A DNA stretch of 44,064 nt from Sphingomonadales bacterium (GCA_016872115.1 VHBC01000019.1:1-44064), one strand, 5' to 3'. Counted from the first letter of the stretch, positions 7,682 to 17,207 are shown. The notes: generated by a model not told the origin, from the sequence alone. Made by a program: numbers and translations.

Positions 7682-8986
7682 ATGCAAATTAAACCTACAC
7701 TTTCTTTCTGGCAAATTTGGAACATGAGCTTTGGCTTCATGGGCATCCAATTTGGATGGGGCCTGCAAATGGCCAACATGAGTTCTATTTATGAAAGTCT
7801 CGGTGCCAAACCTGAGCAAATCCCGGGTCTTTGGCTAGCGGCGCCGCTTACCGGTCTGCTCGTTCAGCCCATCATTGGCTACCTCTCTGATCGCACTTGG
7901 CACCCTGTTTGGGGTCGCCGCCGACCTTTCTTTCTCATTGGCGCTATTTTGAGTTCGCTTTGTTTGTTTTTAATGCCTTCGTCATCCACACTTTGGATGG
8001 CTGCAGGCTTGCTTTGGGTTTTAGATTCCTCTATTAATATCAGCATGGAGCCATTTCGCGCATTTGTTGCCGATCAATTGCCTGCCGAACAACGCACGCG
8101 CGGTTTTTCCATGCAGAGTTTCTTCATTGGAATAGGAGCAACAATTGCCAGTGCCTTACCGTGGATTTTTACCAATTGGTTCAACATTGACGGAACCGCC
8201 AATAGTGGAGAAATCGCTGCAAATGTTAAATGGAGTTTTTACATTGGAGCAGTAGCTTTTTTAGGTGCCGTCTTATATACGGTTTTTACCACCAAAGAAT
8301 ATCCTCCAACTACCCAGCAATTAGATGAACAAGCTCAAGGAAAAGGATTCGTTCATGGTGTTAAAGAGATAGCAGAGGCCATCTCAAACATGCCTAGAAG
8401 AATGCGTCAATTGGCACTTGTTCAGTTTCTAACTTGGCCTGGCTTGTTTTTAATGTGGTTTTTCTTTACCACTGCTGTAGCTTCCGAAATATTCAAAGGA
8501 GAACCTGGATCTGAGGTTTATGGCAAGGGTGCTGATCTTGCAGGATTAGCTTATTCATTTGAAAATGTAATCACTTTCTTGTTTGCACTTGTATTGCCTT
8601 TTTTAGCTGCTAAAATTGGACAAAAATGGACGCATTTTACCAGTTTATTCATTGGCGGTTCTGGTTTGCTTCTGCTCAATTTTGTAAATGTGAATAATGC
8701 TTGGATGCTCTTTTTAATAATGGCGCTCGTCGGCATAGCTTGGAGTAGCATCCTTTCAATGCCATACGCAATGCTAGTTCCTTGTTTACCACCACACAGA
8801 ATCGGCGTTTATATGGGGATTTTCAATTTTTTCATTGTGCTCCCTGAAATTATCGCTTCCCTGTTTTTTGGCGACATCATGAGTGCTTGGCTTGATAACT
8901 CTCGAATTGCCGCTGTAACAGTCGGCGGAATCTTATTGATCATTGCCGGTGTTTTAACGTTGCGCATTAAAGAGGAAAATGTCTAA
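7682..8986 (+). CDS. MFS sugar transporter, SLC45/SUC-like (probable maltose importer)
   Basis: The 434-residue protein has about twelve hydrophobic segments. The loop between helices 2 and 3 reads LSDRTWHPVWGRRRP (residues 68-82), the signature of the glycoside-cation symporter/sucrose-transporter branch of the major facilitator superfamily. In Bacteroidota such transporters typically sit with GH65 and beta-phosphoglucomutase genes and carry maltose across the inner membrane with protons. Here the gene overlaps the mutase gene by 8 bp and follows the periplasmic GH13, so import of maltose or short maltodextrins fits both family and position. The substrate is inferred. Confidence 0.9.
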   Translation: MQIKPTLSFWQIWNMSFGFMGIQFGWGLQMANMSSIYESLGAKPEQIPGLWLAAPLTGLLVQPIIGYLSDRTWHPVWGRRRPFFLIGAILSSLCLFLMPSSSTLWMAAGLLWVLDSSINISMEPFRAFVADQLPAEQRTRGFSMQSFFIGIGATIASALPWIFTNWFNIDGTANSGEIAANVKWSFYIGAVAFLGAVLYTVFTTKEYPPTTQQLDEQAQGKGFVHGVKEIAEAISNMPRRMRQLALVQFLTWPGLFLMWFFFTTAVASEIFKGEPGSEVYGKGADLAGLAYSFENVITFLFALVLPFLAAKIGQKWTHFTSLFIGGSGLLLLNFVNVNNAWMLFLIMALVGIAWSSILSMPYAMLVPCLPPHRIGVYMGIFNFFIVLPEIIASLFFGDIMSAWLDNSRIAAVTVGGILLIIAGVLTLRIKEENV

Positions 8987-9623
8987 AAAAAGAGCCTTTC
9001 TTTTTGACCTTGACGGCGTCTTGGTCAGTACCGAACACAACCATTTTTTAGCGTGGCAGCGCTGCGCGCATTCACTTGACATCCCATTTACAGAAAAAGA
9101 AAACGAACTTTTAAAAGGCTTTAGTCGCGTAGATTCATTGAAAAAAATCCTCGAACTTGGCAATAAATCAATTTCAGGTGAAAAATTTGAAGCCTTTCTT
9201 ATCAGTAAGAATGATTTCTATTTGGAATCCATCCAAGATCTGAATCAAGGTAACCTTTTGCCGGGTGTACTTGATTTACTAACCCAAGCCAAAGAGAGGG
9301 GAGTACGCCTCGGTGTTGGATCTTCGAGTAAAAACGCCAATTTTATATTGGAAAAATTGCAAATCCGCGAATTTTTCGAAGTTGTCATTGATGGAAATGG
9401 CGTTTCATACCCCAAGCCACATCCTGAGGTATTTTTAAATGGGGCAAAAGCACTTGGTGTTGAACCGGCCAACTGCTTGGTTTTTGAAGATGCCGAATCT
9501 GGCATAGCCGCAGCCCAAGCAGGGGGCTTTACAGCCGTGGGCGTTGGCAACCCGAACATTGCAAACATAGCAGATATATATATGAACGATTTGACTGAAT
9601 TTAGAGTAGAGCAGTATGCGTAA
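8979..9623 (+). CDS. pgmB: Beta-phosphoglucomutase
   Basis: This 214-residue HAD-superfamily enzyme interconverts beta-glucose-1-phosphate and glucose-6-phosphate. The core motif FLFDLDGVL supplies the nucleophile Asp10 and the acid/base Asp12. The cap domain begins with NHFLAWQRCA, motif II is GVGSSSKN, and KPHPEVFL with VFEDAESGIAAA gives the Lys and the acidic pair of motifs III and IV. The cap sequence and the neighbouring maltose phosphorylase gene, which overlaps by 8 bp and makes beta-glucose-1-phosphate, separate it from ordinary HAD phosphatases. It acts in the cytoplasm as the link from phosphorolysis to glycolysis. Confidence 0.93.
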   Translation: MSKKRAFLFDLDGVLVSTEHNHFLAWQRCAHSLDIPFTEKENELLKGFSRVDSLKKILELGNKSISGEKFEAFLISKNDFYLESIQDLNQGNLLPGVLDLLTQAKERGVRLGVGSSSKNANFILEKLQIREFFEVVIDGNGVSYPKPHPEVFLNGAKALGVEPANCLVFEDAESGIAAAQAGGFTAVGVGNPNIANIADIYMNDLTEFRVEQYA

Positions 9624-11913
9624 TTTATTTGACATCGATCCTTGGAAGATCATCGAAAGCAAATTTGATCCAAGTAAGCAAAAGCAAGCAGAAAGTATAT
9701 TTAGTATAGGTAATGGTTCTTTTGGACAACGCGCCAATTTTGAAGAAAATTACAGTGGTGCTTCCTTACAGGGAAGTTATATCGGTGGTGTATATTACCC
9801 CGACAAAACACGCGTCGGTTGGTGGAAAAACGGCTATCCAGAATATTTTGCCAAAGTACTCAATTCAACCAACTGGATAGGTATCGACATCAGTATAGAC
9901 GGCGAGCATCTGGATTTAAATCAGCAGCAAATTAAACACTTTCACCGTGAACTCGACATGCAAAATGGCTTGCTCAAACGCAGCGCAAGGGTCGTATTTA
10001 GCAACGGTAAAGAACTCGAAATTGAGAGCATTCGCTTTTGCTCTATGGCACGTGAAGAAATTGGTGCTATTGCATATAGTGTGACACCCCTCAATTTTAG
10101 TGGTAACGTCAAATTTACGCCTTACCTCGATGGCAAAGTCAGTAACCACGATGCCAATTACGATGAATTCTTTTGGGTAGAAGATTCTAGAAAGGTTGAC
10201 CTTCAAAAAGGCATATTGTGTACGCGAACCAAAAAAACCGATTTTTGTGTCGCGACAGCCATGCGTTTTAGCTTTTGGCGCGAGCAAGAATTACTCACGA
10301 TTCATCCCAATGTAGCCCAACGCGACTTCTATGTTGAAAACAACTTTGAACACTATTTAGAGAAAGGGATTCGCTTTACGCTCAAGAAATATGTGGCCAT
10401 CACCTCCACAATCAATCATTCTGAATTTGAGTTGGTAGCCAAAGCCATCAAACGCGTTCGAGAGGCATATACTACAGGTTTTGATGCTTTGCGTTCAGAA
10501 CACGAAGCCGCTTGGCAAGCCATCTGGGATAGCGCCGATATCTCCATCGAAGGTGATGTGGCCTCGCAGCAAGGTATTCGTTTCAATATTTTTCATTTGT
10601 ACCAGACCTACACAGGTAAAAACGCCAAGTTAAATATTGGACCTAAAGGATTTACCGGTGAAAAATATGGCGGTGCCACTTATTGGGATACCGAAGCTTA
10701 TTGCTTGCCTTTTTATTTAAAGACAACCGACCCTAAAGTAGCACGTCAACTTTTGGTTTACCGTTACAATCACCTCGGTAGAGCCATTGAAAACGCTGAA
10801 AAGTTAGGTTTCAAAGATGGCGCAGCACTCTACCCAATGGTCACGATGAACGGCGAGGAATGCCACAACGAATGGGAGATTACCTTTGAAGAAATTCACC
10901 GCAATGGCGCAATTTCCTTTGGTATTTATAATTACGTTCGCCACACCCGAGATACAGACTACTTGGAAACCTATGGTTTGCCTGTTTTGGCTGGAATTGC
11001 ACGTTTTTGGGCGCAGCGTTTCAATTGGTCTGAAGCCAAAAAGGCCTACGTGATGCTCGGTGTAACGGGTCCTAACGAATACGAGAACAACGTCAACAAC
11101 AATTGGTACACCAATTACATTGCACGTTGGTGTATTGCCTATTGCTTGGAGGTTAATTCCAAAGTAAGCAAAGGACTTGTTGAAAAATTAGCTCCACGAG
11201 AAATCGAGCAGTTTCAACACATCGTCGACAACGTTTATTTCCCGCAAATCGACGGGACCAACATTTACTTACAACAAGACGGCTTCATGGATAAAGAGCA
11301 GTTGTCGGCCTCTGATATCCCCGTCGCTGAGCGCCCAATCAATAAGCATTGGTCTTGGGATCGTATCTTGCGCTCTATTTTTATCAAACAAGCAGACGTC
11401 TTACAAGGCTTGTACTTGTTTGAGGACCATTTCACTGAAGAGGTAATACGAGAAAACTTTGATTTTTATGAACCCAAAACAGTTCATGAATCGTCGTTAT
11501 CACCTTGTGTGCACGTTATTTTGGCAGCCAAAATCAAGCGACTAGACAAAGCCTTGGAATTGTATTTACGAACCTCACGTTTGGATTTAGATGACTATAA
11601 CCACGAAGCAGACGAAGGCTTACATATTACTTCAATGGCCGGCACCTGGATGTCCGTGGTTGAAGGCTTAGCCGGTGTTCGTGTCTATGAAAATGGCTTG
11701 GCCATCAATCCGCAAATTCCAAAACCTTGGAAAAGCTATGCATTTCAAATTCGCTATCAAAACCAACCATTAGCACTAGCGATTGATCAACAAAAAGTAA
11801 CGATCACTAATTTAGGTTCAGCGCTTGTTTCTTGCCAATTAGCAGGTTCCCAAATCGATATCGAGGCAGGGGCCATGCACGAAGCAGCTTTTGAGAAATT
11901 CGAGTTATCATGA
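9616..11913 (+). CDS. GH65 maltose phosphorylase
   Basis: The 765-residue protein is full length for GH65. An N-terminal beta-sandwich (about 1-270) is followed by an (alpha/alpha)6 barrel. The catalytic-acid region reads GVTGPNEYENNVNNNWYTN, placing the general acid at Glu488, and HESSLSPC near residue 620 matches the phosphate-binding loop. The asparagine-rich stretch after the Glu is typical of maltose phosphorylases rather than trehalose or kojibiose phosphorylases, though specificity within GH65 can shift. It converts maltose plus phosphate to glucose and beta-glucose-1-phosphate in the cytoplasm; there is no signal peptide. It overlaps pgmB by 8 bp and the amylase gene by 4 bp, so the genes are translationally linked. 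Confidence 0.93.
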   Translation: MRNLFDIDPWKIIESKFDPSKQKQAESIFSIGNGSFGQRANFEENYSGASLQGSYIGGVYYPDKTRVGWWKNGYPEYFAKVLNSTNWIGIDISIDGEHLDLNQQQIKHFHRELDMQNGLLKRSARVVFSNGKELEIESIRFCSMAREEIGAIAYSVTPLNFSGNVKFTPYLDGKVSNHDANYDEFFWVEDSRKVDLQKGILCTRTKKTDFCVATAMRFSFWREQELLTIHPNVAQRDFYVENNFEHYLEKGIRFTLKKYVAITSTINHSEFELVAKAIKRVREAYTTGFDALRSEHEAAWQAIWDSADISIEGDVASQQGIRFNIFHLYQTYTGKNAKLNIGPKGFTGEKYGGATYWDTEAYCLPFYLKTTDPKVARQLLVYRYNHLGRAIENAEKLGFKDGAALYPMVTMNGEECHNEWEITFEEIHRNGAISFGIYNYVRHTRDTDYLETYGLPVLAGIARFWAQRFNWSEAKKAYVMLGVTGPNEYENNVNNNWYTNYIARWCIAYCLEVNSKVSKGLVEKLAPREIEQFQHIVDNVYFPQIDGTNIYLQQDGFMDKEQLSASDIPVAERPINKHWSWDRILRSIFIKQADVLQGLYLFEDHFTEEVIRENFDFYEPKTVHESSLSPCVHVILAAKIKRLDKALELYLRTSRLDLDDYNHEADEGLHITSMAGTWMSVVEGLAGVRVYENGLAINPQIPKPWKSYAFQIRYQNQPLALAIDQQKVTITNLGSALVSCQLAGSQIDIEAGAMHEAAFEKFELS

Positions 11914-14252
11914 GAAAATTATTTCTTTTGGGTTTTGCCTTTATCCTTGGCAATTCTCTTTTAAGTCAGGTCAATCCAACAAACCGTCAGGTAGTAGTGC
12001 AAGCCTATTGGTGGGACTACTGGAATACCAATTATCCTAATGGTTGGGCAAACTACCTCACTGAACTTGCGCCGCGTTTGGCCGAAATGGGTGTAGATGC
12101 AATCTGGATTCCACCAACGATCAAAAATTCGGGGACCAACAGTGTGGGTTATTCGCCTTTTGATCACTACGATCTTGGTGATAAATTTCAAAAAAACAGT
12201 ACCAAAACACGTATTGGTGACAAAGACGAACTCTTGCGAATGGTGGCCGTTATGCACGCCAACGGCATTGACGTTATCCAAGATTTGGTACTTAACCATG
12301 TGAGCAATGCGGGGAGTGCAAATGGATCGGGCGGCCAAGATCCCGCTGCCATGGACGACGGCCAAAATAACCGCTATAAGAATTTTCGTTATGTCAGCTA
12401 CAAAACACCTGCTTCTGCTGAAAGCGCGACCAACTACTTAGCTCGAGAAGGCCGTTTTGCGAAAAATTGGCAAAACTTTTATCCCAATAACAACAATCTT
12501 TGTTGTACCAATGACCTGAATTCGCCTTATTGGGGGCCTGATATTTCGTATGAAAGCAATGCTTTTGGAACATCTTCTAATGCTACATATAATCCAACTC
12601 AAAGTACTGATTATATGCGCAATGGAATGCGAAACTGGCTCATCTGGTACAAAAAACAAGTGGGTTTTGACGGCGTTCGACTTGATGCCGTAAAGCATTT
12701 TCCGAACTATGTATCTGAAGACGTCCTGTGGAACCTTCAGTTTGGCTCCATGTGGGCGAGCGGCGGCCAAGAAATGTTTGCAGTTGGTGAGTGGGTTGGT
12801 GGTACCGCGCAATTAGATGCGTGGGCCGATGCGGTTCAAAATAGGGCAGGTACCTTTGATTTCAATTTGCGTTTTGCGCTTTCGTCCATGGTTACCAGCA
12901 ATGGCAACTATGATTTAGGTCAAATACCGTCGCAACAGCAACAAAATCGCCAGCGCACCGTTCCTTTTGTGAACAACCACGACACCTTCAGGCCGCAACT
13001 TTCTGCCCAGGGCAACTACACTGGATGGAATTCAGGATCTGAGTTGAGTCCGCATATAGAGCCCAATGATCCGAGAAATTCGGCCGCACACGCCATTGTA
13101 ATGGCAATTGATGGTGCGCCGCAGCTTTTCTTTGAAGACATATTTAATGTAGGCTACAATGGCAATCGATTTGGACACCAACCGACTGACGAACTCGCAT
13201 TACCCCTAGACGCTGATGTGGTTAATCTATTATGGTGTCATCAGAATCTACATTTCAAAGAAGGCGCCTACTTTGTGCGCTGGCAAGCGCCTGATGCGTT
13301 GGTTATTGAACGCGGAGCAAAGGCCCTCATTGGCGTTACAGATAACTGGAACCAATGGCAGAACTTAAATGGCGTTCAAACCAACTGGCCCGATGGCACC
13401 GTTTTGGTAGATTATTCAGGTGCCAATAGCAATTCTACAACTGTTTATGGCGGGGGTAAAGTCAATATTTCAATTCCACCCTGTGATGGCAGTGCTAATT
13501 TTGGACGCCGGGGCTATTGTGTATGGGCACCTCAAGGAATAGATACAAACTATGTACGTCCGGCCAAAAATGTCGTCCAAGAATGGGAAATGAACGACGA
13601 TCTCGGCGATCGGCATGCCAATTCTTTACAGCAAGGCGGTAAATTACCATCGAATAGTCTAGATTGCCGCGTTGTAGGCCGTATTTATGCCAAACAAGGA
13701 GAAAGCGTCCAAATTGAATGGTATCCGAGTGCACCAACACTCGGACTTACTTTAAGTATTTTAGACAAAAACTGTGTGCCAATCGATTCACTGACTCAGG
13801 TGGGTAACGGCACCTTTAGTTTTACCCCGACTTACAGTGGCTGGCATACCATTCGTTTGCGCAACGCTACGGCAACCCAAGTTGGTCAACATTGTTGGGT
13901 AAAAGCCATTTATCAAGCACCAGCTGTTGTTCAGACCAACGAAGTGAAAAATAAATGTGCTTGCACCTACACCGATCCAAATGCGAGTCTGGATCAAGTC
14001 AATTTCAATTTAGAAATAGCTTTGTATCCTAATCCAAATTGTGGACAATTCGAGATAATGCTGCCTCAGGATTTCTCAATTGAGCAACTAGACATCACCG
14101 ATATACATGGTAAACTCGTGGCGTTTAAATATGAAAAGAAGGCCCCAACAACACTATTTTTTGATCTTGAAAATACAAGTGAAGGTGTTTATTGGCTCCA
14201 TTTGAGAACCAATATAGGTACAGTCGTTAAAATGATACAAGTCTTGGATTAA
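11910..14252 (+). CDS. T9SS-exported GH13 alpha-amylase
   Basis: The 780-residue protein has a signal peptide ending SLLSQ, a GH13 catalytic domain (about 25-480), an all-beta middle region and a C-terminal sorting domain. Catalytic residues are Asp259 in GVRLDAVKHF, Glu294 in AVGEWVGG and Asp358 in NNHDTF. Residues 705-780 begin LYPNPNCGQFEI and end EGVYWLHLRTNIGTVVKMIQVL, the classic type A T9SS signal, so the enzyme should be secreted or anchored at the cell surface. It is the last gene of the operon and would start starch breakdown outside the cell. Its stop codon overlaps the stop of the convergent small gene (TTAA). Confidence 0.94.
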   Translation: MRKLFLLGFAFILGNSLLSQVNPTNRQVVVQAYWWDYWNTNYPNGWANYLTELAPRLAEMGVDAIWIPPTIKNSGTNSVGYSPFDHYDLGDKFQKNSTKTRIGDKDELLRMVAVMHANGIDVIQDLVLNHVSNAGSANGSGGQDPAAMDDGQNNRYKNFRYVSYKTPASAESATNYLAREGRFAKNWQNFYPNNNNLCCTNDLNSPYWGPDISYESNAFGTSSNATYNPTQSTDYMRNGMRNWLIWYKKQVGFDGVRLDAVKHFPNYVSEDVLWNLQFGSMWASGGQEMFAVGEWVGGTAQLDAWADAVQNRAGTFDFNLRFALSSMVTSNGNYDLGQIPSQQQQNRQRTVPFVNNHDTFRPQLSAQGNYTGWNSGSELSPHIEPNDPRNSAAHAIVMAIDGAPQLFFEDIFNVGYNGNRFGHQPTDELALPLDADVVNLLWCHQNLHFKEGAYFVRWQAPDALVIERGAKALIGVTDNWNQWQNLNGVQTNWPDGTVLVDYSGANSNSTTVYGGGKVNISIPPCDGSANFGRRGYCVWAPQGIDTNYVRPAKNVVQEWEMNDDLGDRHANSLQQGGKLPSNSLDCRVVGRIYAKQGESVQIEWYPSAPTLGLTLSILDKNCVPIDSLTQVGNGTFSFTPTYSGWHTIRLRNATATQVGQHCWVKAIYQAPAVVQTNEVKNKCACTYTDPNASLDQVNFNLEIALYPNPNCGQFEIMLPQDFSIEQLDITDIHGKLVAFKYEKKAPTTLFFDLENTSEGVYWLHLRTNIGTVVKMIQVLD

Positions 14253-14617
14253 TCTACGCTGAGATGTCCTTTGGCATAGGCGTACAGACGACTGCGTTCG
14301 GCGACTTCTTTTCTGAAATACACTTCTTGTTGCCTCGGGATATAACGCTTTTTGTGTTGGCCTAAGAGCAGTATATTCCAAAACTTCTTTGCCCAATTGT
14401 ATTTTGGCTTGAACTGCTCATCGATAGGACTTTTGTTTGCCAGGCTTTCGTGCAAATCTGGATGTAGGCCCATTTGCAAAAGTTGTTGCCGAATTTGTTC
14501 CGAGCGTTGGTTGAATTTGTGCAAATGTTCGGGGTCAACTTCTTTGAGTTTAGCAATGCGGTTGGCCTGAAAATCAATATCTAAAAAGGCGCGTTCTAAT
14601 TCTTCAATTCCCATCAT
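14249..14617 (-). CDS. Conserved-looking small charged protein of unknown function
   Basis: I do not recognise this 122-residue protein. It is rich in Lys, Arg, Glu and Gln, predicted largely helical, with no signal peptide or membrane segment; an amphipathic helix is visible around residues 5-50. It is kept as a gene because it lies 17 bp downstream of tlyA on the same strand and fills the space up to the amylase stop, with which it overlaps by 4 bp. Two adjacent ATG codons (14617 and 14614) could each be the start. Confidence 0.6.
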   Translation of the reverse strand: MMGIEELERAFLDIDFQANRIAKLKEVDPEHLHKFNQRSEQIRQQLLQMGLHPDLHESLANKSPIDEQFKPKYNWAKKFWNILLLGQHKKRYIPRQQEVYFRKEVAERSRLYAYAKGHLSVD

Positions 14618-14634
14618 GATGCGGCAAAAATAGC

Positions 14635-15366
14635 TTAAATCTTGACAAAATAGCTCAAAAATTCTTTATTGCCGTCGCCACCCAAGATTGGCGAGTCGAT
14701 AGTACCTTTCCATTCTAGCTGGTTGCGCAAGGCCATTTGCTTGATGTTTTCCAGTAGCATTGGATACTGGGTGCTGTCTTTGACAACGCCTGCTTTGTTG
14801 AGCGCACCTGGGCCCAATTCAAATTGCGGTTTCACCAATAAAATGACAGTTGCACCCGTTTTTAAAAATGGGATGGTAAAAGGAAGTACTTTTTCCAAAG
14901 AAATAAATGAAACATCGACCACCAAACCATCGAGCAGTTCTGGAATTAACTTTTCGGTGAGGTCGCGGGCATGCGTTTTTTCTAGATTGATAACGCGCTC
15001 ATCTTGCGCAATTTTATCATGTAGTTGTTTTTGCCCCACATCTACGCAATAACAACGCTTTATATGCTTGCTGAGTAAAACTTCGGTAAAGCCGCCGGTG
15101 CTAGCCCCCAAATCCATGTAAGTAGCATCTTGCACCTCGATTTTCCATTGATCAAGTGCTGCAAGTAATTTATAAGCTGCTCTGGATACCCAGGGAATTT
15201 CTTCTGCGAGTAATTCAATATGCGCATCGGTTGGAACTTTTTTTCCAGGCTTGGAGAAGAGCTTGCCGTTGACTTTTACGCCGTATTTTTTAATCATTTC
15301 TTCGGCCCGTACACGGGTACTGACTAAACCGCGCTCTAATAATATTTTATCAATGCGCTCTTCCAT
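14635..15366 (-). CDS. tlyA: TlyA-family rRNA methyltransferase (S4 plus FtsJ-like domains)
   Basis: The 243-residue protein starts with an S4 RNA-binding domain (ERIDKILLERGLVSTRVRAE, about residues 2-60). It continues with a Rossmann methyltransferase domain carrying the SAM-binding motif YMDLGASTGGFTEVLL and later LVKPQFELG. TlyA proteins 2'-O-methylate ribosomal RNA in mycobacteria; older annotation calls them haemolysins. The start codon overlaps the stop of the upstream lipoprotein gene by 1 bp (TAATG). The exact rRNA target in Bacteroidota is not known to me. Confidence 0.92.
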   Translation of the reverse strand: MEERIDKILLERGLVSTRVRAEEMIKKYGVKVNGKLFSKPGKKVPTDAHIELLAEEIPWVSRAAYKLLAALDQWKIEVQDATYMDLGASTGGFTEVLLSKHIKRCYCVDVGQKQLHDKIAQDERVINLEKTHARDLTEKLIPELLDGLVVDVSFISLEKVLPFTIPFLKTGATVILLVKPQFELGPGALNKAGVVKDSTQYPMLLENIKQMALRNQLEWKGTIDSPILGGDGNKEFLSYFVKI

Positions 15367-15824
15367 TATTCAGGATAGATAAAAAGAATTTTTTCTGGCC
15401 AACCTTCGATTTGCAAATAGGTGGGGGCGTCCTGGACAAACTTGTGTGACAATGGATTGAGTTCAAATTGTTGCACGCCTTGGTATGGATTCCCCATATT
15501 TTCCTTTTGCTTGATATTGCTTTCTTGTAAAACGAATTTGCAATTTCTAATCGGCGGAAAAGACTTGGCCAACATGGTGCTGCCCACCAAACGCAAGCGG
15601 CCAGGGTTAAAAGCACAGCTAAATTTCAAGGTCAGGATGTTTGTCGAGATGGAAATCGAATCAATTTGAATGGGAGCAGCAGCTGAGCCGTACAGCGCCT
15701 CATTGATTTCGGAAATATTTATTTCAATGGGAGTAGCCATAGTTAAATTTGAGGCGCGTTTTGAACTGGGTACAAAACAAGCGGCAAGAACGAAAGTAAA
15801 GTGAAGGATAAAAAGTATTTTCAT
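15366..15824 (-). CDS. Hypothetical lipoprotein
   Basis: A longer reading frame extends to 16085, but I choose the ATG at 15824. From there the protein (152 residues) begins with a lipoprotein signal, MKILFILHFTFVLAAC, with lipidation Cys16, and the longer version would run into rimO on the other strand. The mature part is soluble and beta-rich, and I recognise no family. It is translationally coupled to tlyA by a 1-bp overlap. The partnership with an rRNA methylase suggests no function. Confidence 0.7.
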   Translation of the reverse strand: MKILFILHFTFVLAACFVPSSKRASNLTMATPIEINISEINEALYGSAAAPIQIDSISISTNILTLKFSCAFNPGRLRLVGSTMLAKSFPPIRNCKFVLQESNIKQKENMGNPYQGVQQFELNPLSHKFVQDAPTYLQIEGWPEKILFIYPE

Positions 15825-15833
15825 GGCTTGTTG

Positions 15834-15866
15834 TTTGACAAGTGTCTTCAAAAGTAATACCATTTG
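15834..15866 (+). promoter_or_regulatory. Candidate promoter of rimO
   Basis: TTTG at 15834-15837 and TACCATTTG at 15858-15866 are 20 bp apart, near the Bacteroidota -33/-7 layout, although the second box has three rather than two bases between TA and TTTG. A cleaner TATTTTTG at 15879-15886 lacks a partner and would give an almost leaderless mRNA. One of the two should drive rimO. Confidence 0.35.
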
Positions 15867-15893
15867 CGCAAAGAGTCCTATTTTTGTAGCCGA

Positions 15894-17207
15894 ATGAAGA
15901 CCAAAACCCTTAAAAAGAACAAAGTCAATGTGGTTACGCTCGGCTGTTCTAAAAATACGTTTGATTCCGAAGTGCTCATGGCGCAGCTCAAAGCCAATCA
16001 GTTTGAAGTTGAGCACGAAGCCCAGCAAGACGACTCCGAAATCGTGATCATCAATACGTGTGGCTTTATCGACAACGCCAAACAAGAATCAATCGATACC
16101 ATTTTGCGTTACGCTGAAGCCAAACAAGAAGGATTGGTTGAAAAAGTATATGTAACGGGTTGTTTGTCTGAGCGTTACCGCGGCGAGCTTGAAAAAGAAA
16201 TCCCAGAGGTAGACGCTTATTTTGGTACACGAGATTTGCCGCGCCTGCTTAAAACGCTCAAAGCAGACTACAAACACGAACTCGTTGGGGAACGCATTTT
16301 AACGACGCCAAGCCATTATGCTTATTTTAAAATTGCAGAAGGTTGTGATCGCCCATGTTCGTTTTGTGCCATTCCACTGATGCGCGGTGGGCATAAATCC
16401 ACACCCATCGAAGATTTGGTTTTTCAGGCCAAAGGATTGGTTGCTAAAGGTGTGAAAGAGATCATGCTGATTGCCCAAGACTTGACCTACTACGGTCTCG
16501 ATCTTTATAAAAAGCGTGCGCTTTCAGATTTACTCAAGCAGTTGTCTGATATCAATGGTTTGGACTGGATTCGCTTACATTATGCCTACCCGTCGGGTTT
16601 CCCGATGGACGTTTTGGAGGTAATGGCCGAGCGTTCCAATATCTGCAAATACCTTGACATGCCGCTACAGCACGGTTCTACTAAAATATTACAAGCCATG
16701 CGCCGCGGCATTACCAGAGAAAAAACCGAAGAATTAGTGGCTACTATCCGTTCTAAAGTTCCTGGTTTGGCTTTACGCACCACGCTCATTGCAGGTTACC
16801 CTGGTGAAACCGACGCTGATTTTCAAGAAATGTATGATTTTGTGGAGCGCACACGCTTTGACCGTCTAGGTATTTTTACATACTCCCACGAAGAAAACAC
16901 ACATGCTTATCAATTTATTGATGACGTAAGCGCTGAAATTAAAAAAGAGCGAGCCGATCTCATTATGGAATTACAAAGTGGCATTTCCTATGAGCTCAAT
17001 CAATTGAAAATAGGCAAGGAGTTTAAAGTTCTTTTTGACCGGGTTGAGGGCGATTATTTTATTGGACGCTCCGAATTTGATTCGCCTGAAGTAGACAACG
17101 AAGTATTGGTAAAAAAAGCCGATGGGTATGTCAGATTAGGCGATTTTTCGCGTGTTCTTATCAATAGTGCAGATCATTACGATTTATACGGTACACTTGT
17201 TCTCTAA
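15894..17207 (+). CDS. rimO: Ribosomal protein S12 methylthiotransferase RimO
   Basis: I start at the ATG at 15894 (437 residues) rather than one ten codons earlier, because MKTKTLKKNKVNVVTLGCSK matches the family's N-terminus. The MTTase N-terminal domain has three cysteines (LGCSKN, NTCGF, TGCLSER) for one iron-sulphur cluster. The radical-SAM domain has GCDRPCSFCAIP for the other, and a C-terminal TRAM domain begins near residue 370. RimO methylthiolates Asp of ribosomal protein S12. A small lipoprotein gene follows with a 1-bp overlap. Confidence 0.95.
   Translation: MKTKTLKKNKVNVVTLGCSKNTFDSEVLMAQLKANQFEVEHEAQQDDSEIVIINTCGFIDNAKQESIDTILRYAEAKQEGLVEKVYVTGCLSERYRGELEKEIPEVDAYFGTRDLPRLLKTLKADYKHELVGERILTTPSHYAYFKIAEGCDRPCSFCAIPLMRGGHKSTPIEDLVFQAKGLVAKGVKEIMLIAQDLTYYGLDLYKKRALSDLLKQLSDINGLDWIRLHYAYPSGFPMDVLEVMAERSNICKYLDMPLQHGSTKILQAMRRGITREKTEELVATIRSKVPGLALRTTLIAGYPGETDADFQEMYDFVERTRFDRLGIFTYSHEENTHAYQFIDDVSAEIKKERADLIMELQSGISYELNQLKIGKEFKVLFDRVEGDYFIGRSEFDSPEVDNEVLVKKADGYVRLGDFSRVLINSADHYDLYGTLVL

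Noticed and set aside
12961..13020. Possible tRNA or CRISPR-like repeat anywhere in the window
   Set aside because: I looked through the gaps between genes for cloverleaf-like stems and regular repeats; all gaps are short and none held such structure (this interval is only a placeholder for the whole window).
15825..16085. N-terminal extension of the minus-strand lipoprotein frame (starting MFGVVDKATR)
   Set aside because: It overlaps the conserved start of rimO on the other strand, and an internal ATG at 15824 begins a clear lipoprotein signal.
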